Positions 46,949 to 57,938 of a stretch of 64,000 nucleotides of DNA are shown here, one piece after another; position 1 is the stretch's first letter; each line of letters starts with the position of its first letter. Below the pieces are notes generated by a model. The model saw nothing but the letters and a program-made list of their open reading frames with translations, ran no database searches and was not told the DNA's origin. This DNA is from Streptomyces sp. CB01201 (GTDB lineage Bacteria; Actinomycetota; Actinomycetes; Streptomycetales; Streptomycetaceae), in the NCBI RefSeq assembly GCF_002803085.1, contig NZ_NNBJ01000001.1, positions 1 through 64,000 of the forward strand. The letters run 5' to 3'. Position numbers and translations under genes: made by a program.

Positions 46949-47821
46949 TCAGAGGCCGCCGCCCGCGTCCGGGCTCAGGCTGCCGGCCGCGATGAGGGCG
47001 AACAGGGCCACGCCGAGCACGATGCGGTAGACCACGAACGGCATGAAGCTCTTGTTGGAGATGAAGGCCATGAACCAGGCGATCACCGCGTAGCCCACCG
47101 CGAAGGCGATGACCGCGGCGAAGAGGGTGGGCAGCATCGGCGCTTGGCCGGGGCCGCCCGCGTCCTTCAGCTCGAAGACCCCGGAGGCCAGCACGGCCGG
47201 GATGGCGAGCAGGAAGGAGTAACGGGCCGCCGCCTCGCGGGTGTAGCCCATGAGGAGGCCGCCGCTGATGGTGGCGCCGGAGCGGGAGACGCCCGGGATG
47301 AGGGCCATGGCCTGGCAGATGCCGAAGATCAGCCCGTCCTTGGTGCCGAGTTCCCGCAGTGACTTGCGCTCCTTGGCGGCGCGATGCCGTCCCCCCGACT
47401 CGTCGCGGGCCGCGAGCCGGTCGGCGATGCCGAGGATCACGCCCATCACGACCAGAGTGGTGGCGATCACCCGCAGGTCGCGGAAGGACGTGTCGATCTG
47501 GTGCTTCAGGACGATGCCGAGCACCCCGATCGGGATGGAGCCGACGATGACGAGCCAGCCCATCTTGGCGTCGTGGTCGTCGCGCAGCGAACGGTCGGTG
47601 AGCGAGCGGAACCAGGTCGAGACGATCCGCGCGATGTCGGACCGGAAGTAGATCAGGACGGCCGTCTCGGTGCCGATCTGCGTGATCGCCGTGAACGCCG
47701 GGCCCGGATCCTGCCAGCCCGCGAACGCCGCGGTCAGCCGCAGATGTGCGCTGGAGGAGATGGGCAGGAACTCCGTAAGCCCCTGAACGAGCCCGAGTAT
47801 GAACGATTCGAACCAAGACAT
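46949..47821 (-). CDS. uppP: Undecaprenyl-diphosphatase
   Basis: A 290-residue membrane enzyme that recycles the lipid carrier of cell-wall synthesis and gives bacitracin tolerance. Both signatures are present: QGLTEFLPISSSAHL near the N-terminus and PGVSRSGATISGGL in the middle. Seven to eight membrane helices. ATG 47821. Streptomycetes often carry more than one copy. Confidence 0.95.
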   Translation of the reverse strand: MSWFESFILGLVQGLTEFLPISSSAHLRLTAAFAGWQDPGPAFTAITQIGTETAVLIYFRSDIARIVSTWFRSLTDRSLRDDHDAKMGWLVIVGSIPIGVLGIVLKHQIDTSFRDLRVIATTLVVMGVILGIADRLAARDESGGRHRAAKERKSLRELGTKDGLIFGICQAMALIPGVSRSGATISGGLLMGYTREAAARYSFLLAIPAVLASGVFELKDAGGPGQAPMLPTLFAAVIAFAVGYAVIAWFMAFISNKSFMPFVVYRIVLGVALFALIAAGSLSPDAGGGL

Positions 47822-48085
47822 GGGTTACTGCGCCATCCAAGGGGGGTCGGGGGGCCACGGCCGGTCGGCACGACGGGGACCGGCCGGAGCACCGGGGCGG
47901 CGGCACGGCCACACCGGCGATCTTGCGCGGATCGAGCGGCACGGTAACGGGCCCGGGTTAACGGATGGTTGACGCCGGGCGGCCTGCGGGAAGCGGCCCC
48001 GCCGGCCCCGGAACGGGCCCCGGCCTCGGCACCCCGACCTCCGCACCCCGGCCGCGCCGCGCCGGCCCCTGTGCATCACGCCGGC

Positions 48086-48175
48086 GCCCGCGCACCCCGC
48101 CCCGCTACCGCCCGCGCACCCCACCCGCACCGCCCGCGCACCCCGTCCGCTACCGCCCGCGCATCCCGCCCCGCT
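48086..48175 (-). repeat. Tandem repeats (22-24 bp) across a stop codon
   Basis: Four units starting GCCCGCGCA on the + strand lie at 48086, 48110, 48132 and 48155. The stop codon of the TVP38-type gene (48150-48152) falls in the third. Most of the 328-base gap 47822-48149 is otherwise G+C-rich sequence with an A/T-richer patch near 47940-47970 that may carry the uppP promoter. Confidence 0.8.
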
Positions 48176-48854
48176 TGCGCCAGGCCACCACGGCGGCCCC
48201 GGCCCCGCTCAGCACGATGAAGCCCATCGCGATCAGGAACGCGGGCGATGTCGGGGACGCGGCGCTGCCGCCCGCGACCACGTACGCGAGCGTGTTGGGC
48301 ACCGAACCGAGACCCGTCGCCACGAGGAACGGCGTCCAGCCCATGCGCGAGACCGCCGCGCAGTAGTTGGCGGCGGCGAAGGGCACACCGGGGAACAGCC
48401 GGATCGCCATCATCGAGCGGAACCCGTGCCGCGAGAGCTGCCCGTCCGCCGCCTTCAGCCAGCGCCCCCGCACCAGCGGGCGCAGTGCGTCCTGGCCGAG
48501 CACCCGGCCGAGCCCGAACGCGATGCCCGCGCCGAGGACCGTGCCGACGAGCGAGGACACGAATCCGGCCGGCGTCGCGAAGAGGGCGCCGGCGGCCAGA
48601 TTGAGGATCGGGCGCGGCACGAACGCGGCCGTGCACAGCCCGTACGCCACCGCGAAGAGGACCACCGCCCAGGCCCCGCCCATCGCGGGCGGCCAGCCGT
48701 CGGCGAGCAGCCGTTGGGGCTGGAGGACCAGGACGGCGCTCCCGGCGGCCGCGAGCACCACCACGAGCAGCGCGAGCCGCGACCACGGGGAGAGCAGTGC
48801 TCTCCCGCAGCGTGCGGCAAGACCTGGCGTCGGTCGGGCAACGGGCTCGAACAT
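48150..48854 (-). CDS. TVP38/TMEM64-family (VTT domain) membrane protein
   Basis: A 234-residue membrane protein of the VTT/DedA superfamily ([33 protein letters not shown]), with about six hydrophobic segments and the re-entrant [13 protein letters not shown] motif. Likely a lipid flippase/scramblase (superfamily knowledge). ATG 48854 has TAGTCT 6 bases upstream, a leaderless start. Confidence 0.88.
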   Translation of the reverse strand: MFEPVARPTPGLAARCGRALLSPWSRLALLVVVLAAAGSAVLVLQPQRLLADGWPPAMGGAWAVVLFAVAYGLCTAAFVPRPILNLAAGALFATPAGFVSSLVGTVLGAGIAFGLGRVLGQDALRPLVRGRWLKAADGQLSRHGFRSMMAIRLFPGVPFAAANYCAAVSRMGWTPFLVATGLGSVPNTLAYVVAGGSAASPTSPAFLIAMGFIVLSGAGAAVVAWRKRGGMRGR

Positions 48855-48992
48855 CAAGGGAGACTAACCGACCGGGGCGGGCGCCCGTCGTAAGGGAGCT
48901 CTTCCGGGAGCCTCCGCCACCCTCACCGCACGCAACTGCCGCCCGCGGAAAACCATTCGACGCGCCGTCGCCCACCAGGGATGATCGGCGGC

Positions 48993-49112
48993 ATGTCCAG
49001 GTACGCCTTCCTCGCAGCGCCGTCCGCAGTCGCGGACGCGCCGAAGGCTGCCGTCCTCATCGCGGCCGACGCAGTCGAGACCGTGGCGCCCCTCGGCGGC
49101 GCCCGAAGCTGA
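48993..49112 (+). CDS. Candidate small ORF upstream of tuf3
   Basis: A 39-residue frame ([20 protein letters not shown], ending LGGARS) with mostly G/C third positions ends 95 bases before tuf3. It could be a leader peptide or a small protein, or chance. Its codon bias is better than that of the surrounding 350-base gap. Confidence 0.35.
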   Translation: MSRYAFLAAPSAVADAPKAAVLIAADAVETVAPLGGARS

Positions 49113-49207
49113 CCCTTCCCGGAACGTCCGGCGGACCCCACACGGGGAGGGTCGGCCGGATCCAGGGGTCCAAGCGATGCCCAGCGACCACGCGAGGACA
49201 CACAGCC

Positions 49208-50377
<1,170 letters not shown>

Positions 50378-50382
50378 CCGGC

Positions 50383-50420
50383 CGGCCCGCCGCCCCCAAC
50401 ACCCCGGGGGCGGCGGGCCG
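50383..50420 (+). terminator. tuf3 terminator
   Basis: CGGCCCGCCGCCCCC (50383-50397) pairs with GGGGGCGGCGGGCCG (50406-50420), 15 bp, 5 bases after the stop codon. Confidence 0.8.
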
Positions 50421-50444
50421 TTGGTGTTGCGGCACACTTCGATC

Positions 50445-51290
50445 ATGACGGAGACGGCACTCGTACTCGGATCGGGCGGGCTCACCGGCGTGGGCTGGGA
50501 GATCGGCATCCTGCACGGCCTCGCCGAGGCGGGCGTGGACCTGACGGACGCCCGCCTGGTCGTGGGGAGTTCGGCGGGCGCGGTGGTCGGGGCGAACATC
50601 AGCGCGCGCCGTTCCACTCTCGCCGAGCTGTACGAACGCCAACTCGCCCGGCCGGCCGGGGAGATACCCGGACATCTGGGCCCGGGCAAGCTCTTCCGCT
50701 TTGCGCGGGCCGTGATCTCCTCCGCCACCCCCGAGGAGTACGGAGCGAAGATGGGCCGGATGGCGCTCGCGGCCCACACTCCGGGCGAGGCGGACCGCCG
50801 CGCCGTCATCGCCGGGCGGCTGCTGACCCACGAGTGGCCCGAGCGGGCCCTGAAGCTCACCGCGGTCGCCGCGGACACCGGCGAGTTCCGGGTCTTCGAC
50901 CGGGATTGCGGGGTGTCGCTCGTCGACGCGGTCGCCGCGAGCTGCGCGGTCCCGCTGGTGTGGCCCCCGGTCACCATCGAGGGCCGCAAGTGGATCGACG
51001 GGGGGTTGCACTCCCCGTGCAACGCCCAGCTCGCCGCCGGCTGTGAGCGGGTGGTCGTCATCGCGCCGATCGCGACCGGCGGCGGCCCGCTCGCCTCTCC
51101 CGTCAGACAGGCGGCCGCCCTCGCCGCCGCGGGCGCGCGGGTCGAGCTGATCACCCCCGACGCGGCGGCGAAGCGGGCCTTCGGGCGCAACAGCCTGGAC
51201 CCCGCGCACCGCGCCCCGGCCGCCCGGGCCGGCCGCGCCCAGGCAGCGGCCCACGCCCGGGCGGTGGCGGCACTGTGGACCGGGGCATAG
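50445..51290 (+). CDS. Patatin-like phospholipase
   Basis: A 281-residue protein with the patatin glycine-rich oxyanion loop (GSGGLTGVGWEIG), nucleophile GSSAG and the catalytic Asp in WIDGG. It should hydrolyse acyl lipids in the cytosol or at the membrane; there is no signal peptide. Confidence 0.9.
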   Translation: MTETALVLGSGGLTGVGWEIGILHGLAEAGVDLTDARLVVGSSAGAVVGANISARRSTLAELYERQLARPAGEIPGHLGPGKLFRFARAVISSATPEEYGAKMGRMALAAHTPGEADRRAVIAGRLLTHEWPERALKLTAVAADTGEFRVFDRDCGVSLVDAVAASCAVPLVWPPVTIEGRKWIDGGLHSPCNAQLAAGCERVVVIAPIATGGGPLASPVRQAAALAAAGARVELITPDAAAKRAFGRNSLDPAHRAPAARAGRAQAAAHARAVAALWTGA

Positions 51291-51333
51291 GGCCCGGCGG
51301 CCCGCGACCGGCGGCCGGGCGCACAATGGGAGG

Positions 51334-52194
51334 GTGAACGACGACCCGCGTGCCGAGCCGATACCCGTCATCCGGGAGGTCGACTGGGGCACCGCCAAAC
51401 TGCTGCCCGACCTCGACCGCGAGCGCGCCTGGCTGCTGACCGTGAACGGTGCCCCGCAGTCGTACGTGGACCTGGACGATCCCACCCACATCGAGTTCGA
51501 GTACGTACGCCGCCTCGCCCATGTCGTGGACTGCGCGGCCGACGACGGCGTTCCACTGGACGTGCTGCACCTCGGCGGCGGTGCCCTCACCCTGCCCCGC
51601 TATGTCGCGGCGACCCGGCCGGGCTCGCGCCAGGTCGTCGTGGACGCGGATCGTGCGCTCCTCCAACTCGTGCGCGAGCAGCTGCCGTTGGCCCCCGACG
51701 CCGGGATCGAGGTGCACGCGGCGGACGCCCGGGCCTGGGCCGAAGCGGCACCGTCCGGTTCGGCGGACCTGCTGATCGCGGATGTGTTCGGCGGCTCCCG
51801 TGTGCCGGCCCATCTGACCTCGGTCCAGTACGCACGCATCGCCCAGCGTGTCCTCAGGCCCGGCGGAACCTACGTCGCCAACCTCGCGGACGGCGCGCCC
51901 TTCGCTTTCCTGCGCTCCCAACTCGCCACATTCCGGGCGGTGTTCGCGGAAGTGGTGCTGATCGCCGAACCGTCGGTACTGCGCGGCCGGCGCTTCGGCA
52001 ACGCGGTGCTGCTCGCCTCGGCGCACCCGCTGGACGTCGCGGCCCTCGCCCGACGCACGGCGGGGGACGCCTTTCCGGCCCGGGTCGAGCACGGCGATTC
52101 GCTGCGGCGCTTCATCGGGGGCGCGGGCCCCGTCGACGACGCGGACGCGCAGCCCTCACCCGAGCCGCCCGACGGCGCCTTCAGCATCGGCTGA
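51334..52194 (+). CDS. Spermidine synthase-like methyltransferase-fold protein
   Basis: A 286-residue protein with the spermidine synthase fold: SAM-type glycine loop LHLGGGALTLPRYV, acidic VVVDADRALLQLV and DVFGGSRVPAHLT. The polyamine-binding residues of true SpeE are not obvious, so it may be a SpeE-like enzyme of unknown substrate. CACAAT ends 6 bases before GTG 51334, a leaderless pattern. It overlaps the convergent MFS gene by 39 bases. Confidence 0.82.
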   Translation: MNDDPRAEPIPVIREVDWGTAKLLPDLDRERAWLLTVNGAPQSYVDLDDPTHIEFEYVRRLAHVVDCAADDGVPLDVLHLGGGALTLPRYVAATRPGSRQVVVDADRALLQLVREQLPLAPDAGIEVHAADARAWAEAAPSGSADLLIADVFGGSRVPAHLTSVQYARIAQRVLRPGGTYVANLADGAPFAFLRSQLATFRAVFAEVVLIAEPSVLRGRRFGNAVLLASAHPLDVAALARRTAGDAFPARVEHGDSLRRFIGGAGPVDDADAQPSPEPPDGAFSIG

Positions 52195-53454
52195 CACGGC
52201 GGGCCGGCCCACGGCCACCGGCTCGGTGCGCCGGGTCAGCCGGCGTACGTCCGGGACGCACAGCACGGCGGCGGTCAGCAGCACGACCAGGGCCGAGCAG
52301 CCCCACAGTGCGCTGGTACGGCCGACCGCGCTCTGCGCGGGGCCGGCCAGGGCGGTGGCGAGCGGCACCATCGCGATCGAGCCCAGCCAGTCGTAGGCGG
52401 ACACGCGGGAGAGCTTGTCCTCGGGGATCTCCTGGTTGAGGGCGGTCATCCAGGAGACGCCGAAGACCTCGATCGAGACGCCGGTCAGGAGCATGACCGC
52501 CGCGAGCGCACCCACCGGCAGCGGCACCGCGAGCGCCGCCGAGGGCAGGGCGAGCGGAAACACGCAGAGGCTGCCGGCGAGCAGCAGCCGGCGCGGTTTC
52601 CAGCGCATCATCAGAAACGCCCCGCCGACCGTGCCGGCGCCGAACGCGGCGAGTGCGAGACCCCAGGGCCCGGGGCCGCCGAGATCGTCGCGGGCGACCA
52701 GTGGTCCGTAGACCGCCTCGGCCGCCGCGACCACGGCGTTGACCACCGCGAACTGCACGACGATCGACCACAGCCACGGGCGGGAGACGAACTCCCGCCA
52801 GCCGGCCCGGAGATCGGAGATCATTCCGCCGCCCGCCTCGCGCGGCGGAATGTGACTCACGTCGAGGAAGGCGCGCAACGCGCCCGCGACCGCGAAGGCC
52901 GCCGCGTCGATCGCGAGCACCCAGCCCGCGCCGAAGACGGCGATCAGGGCGCCGCCGAGGGCGGCCCCGCCGATGCCCGCGCCGTGCATCGCCATCCGGT
53001 AGAACGCGAAGGCGCGCCCCGCCTCCGCGCCGCTCACGCTGGACATCAGCATGCCTTCGGAGGCCGGCCCGAAGAAGGCCTGCCCCACACCGCCGAGCGC
53101 GGTGAGCGCCGTCATCTGCCAGAGCCGGGGCTCGCCGGTCAGGACCAGGAGCGCGAAGGCGCCCTGGGAAAGGAAGTTGAGGGCGTTGGCCGCGACCATC
53201 ACCCGGTGCCGCGGCAGCCGGTCGGCGAGTGCGCCGCCGACCAGCAGGAAGAGGACGAGCGGCACCGTGCGGGCCGCCGCGACCAGGCCGACGTCCCCCG
53301 CGCCGCCGCCGGACTGCAACACCGCGAAGGCCGCCGCGATCAGTGCGCCCTGGCTGCCCAGGTTCGTCACGACCGCCGCGGCGGTCAGCAGGCTGTAGTT
53401 GCGGCCGGCCCATGGCGGGCGGCGGGCCGGAGCGGGGATGGCGGCGGAAGTCAC
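52156..53454 (-). CDS. MFS transporter
   Basis: A 432-residue transporter with twelve membrane helices and the motif GGALADRLPRHRVM between helices 2 and 3, similar to the enterobactin/macrolide exporter (EntS/MefA) group. The start GTG 53454 has GATAGT 6 bases upstream; an ATG at 53490 would add 12 residues over that promoter. Substrate unknown. Confidence 0.87.
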   Translation of the reverse strand: MTSAAIPAPARRPPWAGRNYSLLTAAAVVTNLGSQGALIAAAFAVLQSGGGAGDVGLVAAARTVPLVLFLLVGGALADRLPRHRVMVAANALNFLSQGAFALLVLTGEPRLWQMTALTALGGVGQAFFGPASEGMLMSSVSGAEAGRAFAFYRMAMHGAGIGGAALGGALIAVFGAGWVLAIDAAAFAVAGALRAFLDVSHIPPREAGGGMISDLRAGWREFVSRPWLWSIVVQFAVVNAVVAAAEAVYGPLVARDDLGGPGPWGLALAAFGAGTVGGAFLMMRWKPRRLLLAGSLCVFPLALPSAALAVPLPVGALAAVMLLTGVSIEVFGVSWMTALNQEIPEDKLSRVSAYDWLGSIAMVPLATALAGPAQSAVGRTSALWGCSALVVLLTAAVLCVPDVRRLTRRTEPVAVGRPAVSADAEGAVGRLG

Positions 53455-53494
53455 CCGAGGACTATCGCCGCCATCGCTCCCGCACGCCAAACGG

Positions 53495-53578
53495 TTTGTC
53501 GCCGGCCCGCGTCAGGAGCTGGTGGTGGGCACCAGCTTTGTCGCCGTGCCGCGTCAGGAGCTGGTGGCGGGTACCAGG
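53495..53578 (-). repeat. 42-bp duplicated unit across a stop codon
   Basis: Positions 53495-53536 and 53537-53578 are near-identical. The second contains the last codons and stop (53554-53556) of the proline-rich membrane protein gene; the first is a non-coding copy downstream of it. Confidence 0.88.
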
Positions 53579-54582
53579 CGGATGGTGGTGAGGATCTTCT
53601 GGATGGTGTCCTCGTCGACCGCGCCGGGCACGCCGGTGTTGGCGATGAGGCTCCAGGCGGCGAGGTCGCCCTTGGCCGTCTTGAAGCCGAACAGCACGGA
53701 CTGGCCCTCGGTGGAGCACTTGTCCGTCTTCTTCACGCCGGTGGTCTTGGCGCGCACCACGCTGCCCTGGAGACCCGACTTGGTGGTGTAGGGGACCGGC
53801 TTCTCGGAGGTGATGTGGTCCTTGTCCGGCTGGGTGTAGGCGTAGTACAGCCAGTCGTCGGCCTGCTCGGCCGCGTCCCCGGTGGACTTCGCGCCGTTGG
53901 CGCCCTTGGTGCCGACGCTCGCGAGCGAGGTGTTCTGGTCGCGGCCGGTGCTGTCCTTGGTGGTGCACCACTTGGACTTGAGGTAGGCCGGGGAGGACAT
54001 CATCATGCCGCCGAAGCCGTTCTTGTCGGCCTTGTCGGACCAGCCCACGCTCATGCCCGGGCTGTCGACCTCCCAGTCCGGCGGCACGTCGAAGGCGTCG
54101 CCGCGGGTGGGGTTCACCACGACCTTCCAGCCCGCGATGACCGGCTTGACGTCGGTGCCGGCGCCGCGCGGGTTGGCCGCGGGGGAGGAGGGTGCGGCCG
54201 GGTCGGAACCCGGGGCGGACGGCGACTTCGTGCTCTTGCCGTCGGCCTGGCTGCTGGACTTGCCGTCGTCCTTGAGGACCACGAAGCCGGTCACACCGGC
54301 GGCCACGACCACGGCGACGGCCGCCACGACGGCGATGATCGTGGTCTTCTTCCTGTCGTTGCCGCCCGGCGGCTGCGGCGCCCCGGGCGGTCCGCCCACG
54401 GGGTACTGCGGCACCGTCGGCTGCTGGTACGGATTGGGTGCCTGGTAACCCTGCGGCGGATATCCGGGCTGCGCCGGCTGCTGATAGGGATTGGGCTGCT
54501 GGTACCCCGGCTGCTGGTACGGGTTCTGATTCGGATCCTGCGGGTTCTGCTCGCCCCCGGGCGGCTGCTGTCCTGGCCACAT
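53554..54582 (-). CDS. Proline/glutamine-rich membrane protein with extracellular domain
   Basis: A 342-residue protein: a cytosolic N-terminus of about 75 residues made of NPYQQP/GYQQPN-type repeats, one transmembrane helix (about 82-104), a Ser/Asp/Pro linker, and an extracellular domain of about 200 residues with a cysteine pair (KSKWCTTKD; KTDKCSTEG) that may form a disulphide. The N-terminal repeats are typical of actinobacterial membrane proteins that bind SH3- or WW-like partners or are kinase substrates. ATG 54582. Function unknown. Confidence 0.83.
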   Translation of the reverse strand: MWPGQQPPGGEQNPQDPNQNPYQQPGYQQPNPYQQPAQPGYPPQGYQAPNPYQQPTVPQYPVGGPPGAPQPPGGNDRKKTTIIAVVAAVAVVVAAGVTGFVVLKDDGKSSSQADGKSTKSPSAPGSDPAAPSSPAANPRGAGTDVKPVIAGWKVVVNPTRGDAFDVPPDWEVDSPGMSVGWSDKADKNGFGGMMMSSPAYLKSKWCTTKDSTGRDQNTSLASVGTKGANGAKSTGDAAEQADDWLYYAYTQPDKDHITSEKPVPYTTKSGLQGSVVRAKTTGVKKTDKCSTEGQSVLFGFKTAKGDLAAWSLIANTGVPGAVDEDTIQKILTTIRLVPATSS

Positions 54583-54652
54583 GGCGAGTAACCATAGAGG
54601 TGCGCCCCGGCGGCTGCTACGGCCGCCCCCGCAAGGGATGGCCAAGGCTCAC

Positions 54653-54668
54653 TACCCATGGGTAACAT
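54653..54668. promoter_or_regulatory. Palindromic operator on the thioesterase promoter
   Basis: TACCCATGGGTA (54653-54664) is a perfect 12-bp palindrome and overlaps the -10 box TAACAT (54663-54668) of the next gene, so a bound repressor would block it. Confidence 0.55.
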
Positions 54669-54676
54669 CGGGCCCC

Positions 54677-55129
54677 ATGAGCGCTGATCAGATGTCCGTG
54701 GGCGAGATGCTCACCGCGACCGTCCCCATGGCCCGCACCCTGAACCTGGAGTTCCTGGAGACCACCCCCGAGCGTGCCGTGGTGCGCCTTCCGGACCAGG
54801 CCGACTACCACAACCACGTGGGCGGACCGCACGCCGGAGCGATGTTCACGCTCGCCGAGTCCGCCAGTGGTGCCATCGTCATCGCCGCCTTCGGCGACCA
54901 GATGCACCGCGCCGTGCCGCTCGCCGTGAAGGCGGAGATCGGCTACAAGAAGCTCGCCAAGGGCGTCGTCACCGCGACCGCCACCCTGGGCCGCCCGATC
55001 GCCGACGTGGTGGCCGAGCTGGACGCGGGGCAGCGCCCCGAGTTCCCGGTCCACATCGAGATCCAGCGCGCGGACGACGCAGTGACCGGCGAGATGACGG
55101 TCGTCTGGACCCTGCGTCCCAACTCCTGA
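54677..55129 (+). CDS. PaaI-type/DUF4442 hotdog thioesterase
   Basis: A 150-residue hotdog-fold protein (DQADYHNHVGGPHAGAMFTL; ESASGAIVIAAFGD). It probably hydrolyses acyl-CoA. TAACAT ends 8 bases before ATG 54677, so the transcript has almost no leader, and a palindrome overlaps this promoter. Confidence 0.83.
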   Translation: MSADQMSVGEMLTATVPMARTLNLEFLETTPERAVVRLPDQADYHNHVGGPHAGAMFTLAESASGAIVIAAFGDQMHRAVPLAVKAEIGYKKLAKGVVTATATLGRPIADVVAELDAGQRPEFPVHIEIQRADDAVTGEMTVVWTLRPNS

Positions 55130-55384
55130 TCCTCCGAGCGCAGGCTACGGAACCCGAAGGCGTCCCGGCTCCGGCCGGGGCGCCTTCTCCATGTTCCGAA
55201 CACCGCCCCCGCGTCCGCATTGACTCTTCCACCGGACGGTCCTACGTTTCCCGGCGCCTCGTGGCGCCTGACGGGTTGTCAACTGGGTCGTGGCGCATAG
55301 TGCGTTCACACCTCGAACGTCGGCCCGCCGCCTGCTGTGCCGCGGTCCACCACGTCGTGCCCGCACACATAGGAGTGACGGTCC

Positions 55385-57862
55385 ATGTCCGACACCGTTT
55401 CCCGAAGGTCAGCACTGCGTCTGCTCGGCGGCGCCGCCATGGTCGCGGCCGCCGCGACCGGCTCCCTCGCCGCCCGCGCGCTCGCCGCGGCCCCGGCCTC
55501 CCGCAGAGTGGAGGACCTCCTCGCGCGCCTCACCCTGGACGAGAAGATCGGCCTGCTGCACGGCGCCGACGACCCCGGCAGCCTCGGCCAGGCCGGTTAC
55601 GTCCCCGGCGTGCCCCGGCTCGGCATCCCCCCGCTCAGACTCGCCGACGGACCGGCCGGCGTCCGCGTCACCGCGCACGCGACCGCGCTGCCCGCGCCGG
55701 TGCTGCTCGCCTCCGCCTTCGACCCCGAACTGGCCCGCGAGTACGGCGAGGTCATCGGCCGCGAGGGCCGCGCGCTCGGCCAGGACGTCCTCCTGTCGCC
55801 CATGGTCAACCTCATCAGGACCCCGTACGCGGGACGCAACTACGAGACGTTCTCCGAGGATCCGCTGCTCAGCGCGGACCTCGTCGCCGAGGAGATCCGC
55901 GGCATCCAGAGCCAGGGGCTCATCGCGACCGTCAAGCACTTCGCCCTGAACAACCAGGAGAAGGACCGCATGAGCGTCGACGTGCGGATCGCCGAACAGC
56001 CCCTGCGCGAGCTCGAACTGCGCGGCTTCGAGGCGGCCGCCGGTGCCGGAGCAGGCGCGGTGATGGGCGCGTACAACAAGGTCAACGGGACTTTCGCCTG
56101 CGAGAACAAGCCAATTCTCAGCGACATCCTGCGGGGTGACTGGGGCTTCGACGGCTGGGTCATGACGGACTGGTTCGCCGCCCACAGCACCGGCGCCGCC
56201 CTCGCCGCCGGGCTCGACATGGAGATGCCGGGCGGCGACTACTTCGCCGACGCCCTCCGGGACGCCGTGCGCGACGGCAGCGTTCCGCAGGCCCTGGTCG
56301 ACCGGGCGGTGCGCCGGATCCTCACCGTCATGGACCGCTTCTCGCTGCTCGGCGGGAGCGCCCCCGCCCGCCCCGAGCGCGACGCCCGGCGCGGCGCGCG
56401 CACCGCGCTCAAGGTCGCCCGGGCCGGCGCCACCCTCCTGCACAACCGGCACGCCACCCTGCCGCTCACCGGCACGGCCGCCCGCTCCATCGCGGTCGTC
56501 GGACCCACCGGAAGCATCCCCTTCGTCAGCGGCGGCGGCAGCGCGCACGTCGTGCCCGACCACGCGCAGAGCCCGCTCGACGCGCTGCGCGCCCGGGCCG
56601 GCGACGGCGCCCGCGTCGACTACGCGCTCGGCGAGGACCTCTTCGGCAAGCCGCTGCCCGGCACCTCACCGGGCGCCGACTTCGAGGCGCAGCGCGTCGA
56701 GCCGGGCGCCACCTGGACGTACGACGGCACCCTCACCGTCACCAATGACGACGAGTGGAGCTTCGTCATCCACTACTCGGGGGACCGGCCCAAGGTGCTG
56801 CTCGACGGCACCGACCTCTTCCCGCCCGCCCCCGGCCTCGGCGAACTCTTCGCGGGCGGCCTCGTCAGCACCGCGCCGGACGGACTCGCGGTCCGCCGCA
56901 GCAGCCCCCTGCGCCTCACCGCGGGGGCCCACCGGCTCGCCATCACCGCCAAGGGCCGCGACCGGGGCCAGCTGTTCCGCTTGCGCCGGACCACCGGAGC
57001 CACCCGCGCCGCCGACGTCGCCGACGCGGTGCGCACGGCCCGCGCGGCCGACAGCGTGGTGCTGTTCGCGTACGAGGACGCCACCGAGGGGGCCGACCGC
57101 ACCGGCCTCGCCCTGCCGGGCCACCAGAACGAGCTGATCGAAGCGGTCGCCGCCGCCAACTCCCGCACCGCGGTGGTGCTCAACACCTCGTCGTGCACCA
57201 CCATGCCGTGGCTGGGCCGCGTCGGCGCGGTCCTCCAGATGTACTACCCGGGCCAGGAGGGCGCCGAGGCCACCGCGGCCGTCCTGTTCGGGGACTGCGA
57301 CCCCGGCGGCCGCCTCACCCAGACCTTCCCCGCCGCCGAGGACCGCCACCCCATGGCGGGGAACCCCCGCCGCTATCCCGGAGTGGACGGCACCGAGGAG
57401 TACTCCGAGGGCATCCACCTCGGCTACCGCTGGTACGAGACCGAGGGCGTGACCCCGCTGTTCCCGTTCGGGCACGGCCTCTCCTACACCACCTTCGCCT
57501 ACACGGACCTGAGCGTGCGGCCCGACGGCGACGGGCTCGCGGTCCGCTTCACCGTCCGCAACACCGGCGCCCGCACCGGCATCACGGTCGCCCAGGTCTA
57601 CCTCGGCCCCTCGCCCGACCTCCGCCTCGACCAGGTCCGCCGAGCCCTGGCCGGCTACCGCAGGCTGCGCCTGGAGCCGGGCCGGGCGCAGGAGGTGACC
57701 GTGCGCATCACGCGGCGCTCGCTCTCCTCGTGGGACGGCGACCGGCACGGCTGGGTGCTCGGCACCGGAACGCGTGAGGTGAGCGTGGGGGTCTCGGCGG
57801 CCGAGCAGCGCCTGGTGGGCCATGGCCGGGTCGGATCGCGGCCGGCCGGCGGCCGGGCCTGA
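55385..57862 (+). CDS. Secreted GH3 beta-glucosidase with PA14 insert
   Basis: An 825-residue glycoside hydrolase family 3 enzyme with a Tat signal (SRRSALRLLGGAAM) and AAA cleavage region near residue 37. The N-terminal barrel carries KHF and the likely nucleophile Asp262 (MTDW); a PA14 carbohydrate-binding insert follows at about 425-570; the second GH3 domain and a fibronectin-III-like end (TVRNTGARTG) complete it. It should release glucose or another sugar outside the cell. GGAG stands before ATG 55385. TTGTCA at 55276 is a possible -35 box. Confidence 0.93.
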   Translation: MSDTVSRRSALRLLGGAAMVAAAATGSLAARALAAAPASRRVEDLLARLTLDEKIGLLHGADDPGSLGQAGYVPGVPRLGIPPLRLADGPAGVRVTAHATALPAPVLLASAFDPELAREYGEVIGREGRALGQDVLLSPMVNLIRTPYAGRNYETFSEDPLLSADLVAEEIRGIQSQGLIATVKHFALNNQEKDRMSVDVRIAEQPLRELELRGFEAAAGAGAGAVMGAYNKVNGTFACENKPILSDILRGDWGFDGWVMTDWFAAHSTGAALAAGLDMEMPGGDYFADALRDAVRDGSVPQALVDRAVRRILTVMDRFSLLGGSAPARPERDARRGARTALKVARAGATLLHNRHATLPLTGTAARSIAVVGPTGSIPFVSGGGSAHVVPDHAQSPLDALRARAGDGARVDYALGEDLFGKPLPGTSPGADFEAQRVEPGATWTYDGTLTVTNDDEWSFVIHYSGDRPKVLLDGTDLFPPAPGLGELFAGGLVSTAPDGLAVRRSSPLRLTAGAHRLAITAKGRDRGQLFRLRRTTGATRAADVADAVRTARAADSVVLFAYEDATEGADRTGLALPGHQNELIEAVAAANSRTAVVLNTSSCTTMPWLGRVGAVLQMYYPGQEGAEATAAVLFGDCDPGGRLTQTFPAAEDRHPMAGNPRRYPGVDGTEEYSEGIHLGYRWYETEGVTPLFPFGHGLSYTTFAYTDLSVRPDGDGLAVRFTVRNTGARTGITVAQVYLGPSPDLRLDQVRRALAGYRRLRLEPGRAQEVTVRITRRSLSSWDGDRHGWVLGTGTREVSVGVSAAEQRLVGHGRVGSRPAGGRA

Positions 57863-57938
57863 GCGGGTAGGCTTCCCGGCGTGCGCCAGGGGGGCGCACG
57901 CCGGGCTCCGGCCCGGGCCTAGCGGGAGGAATGCGGCG

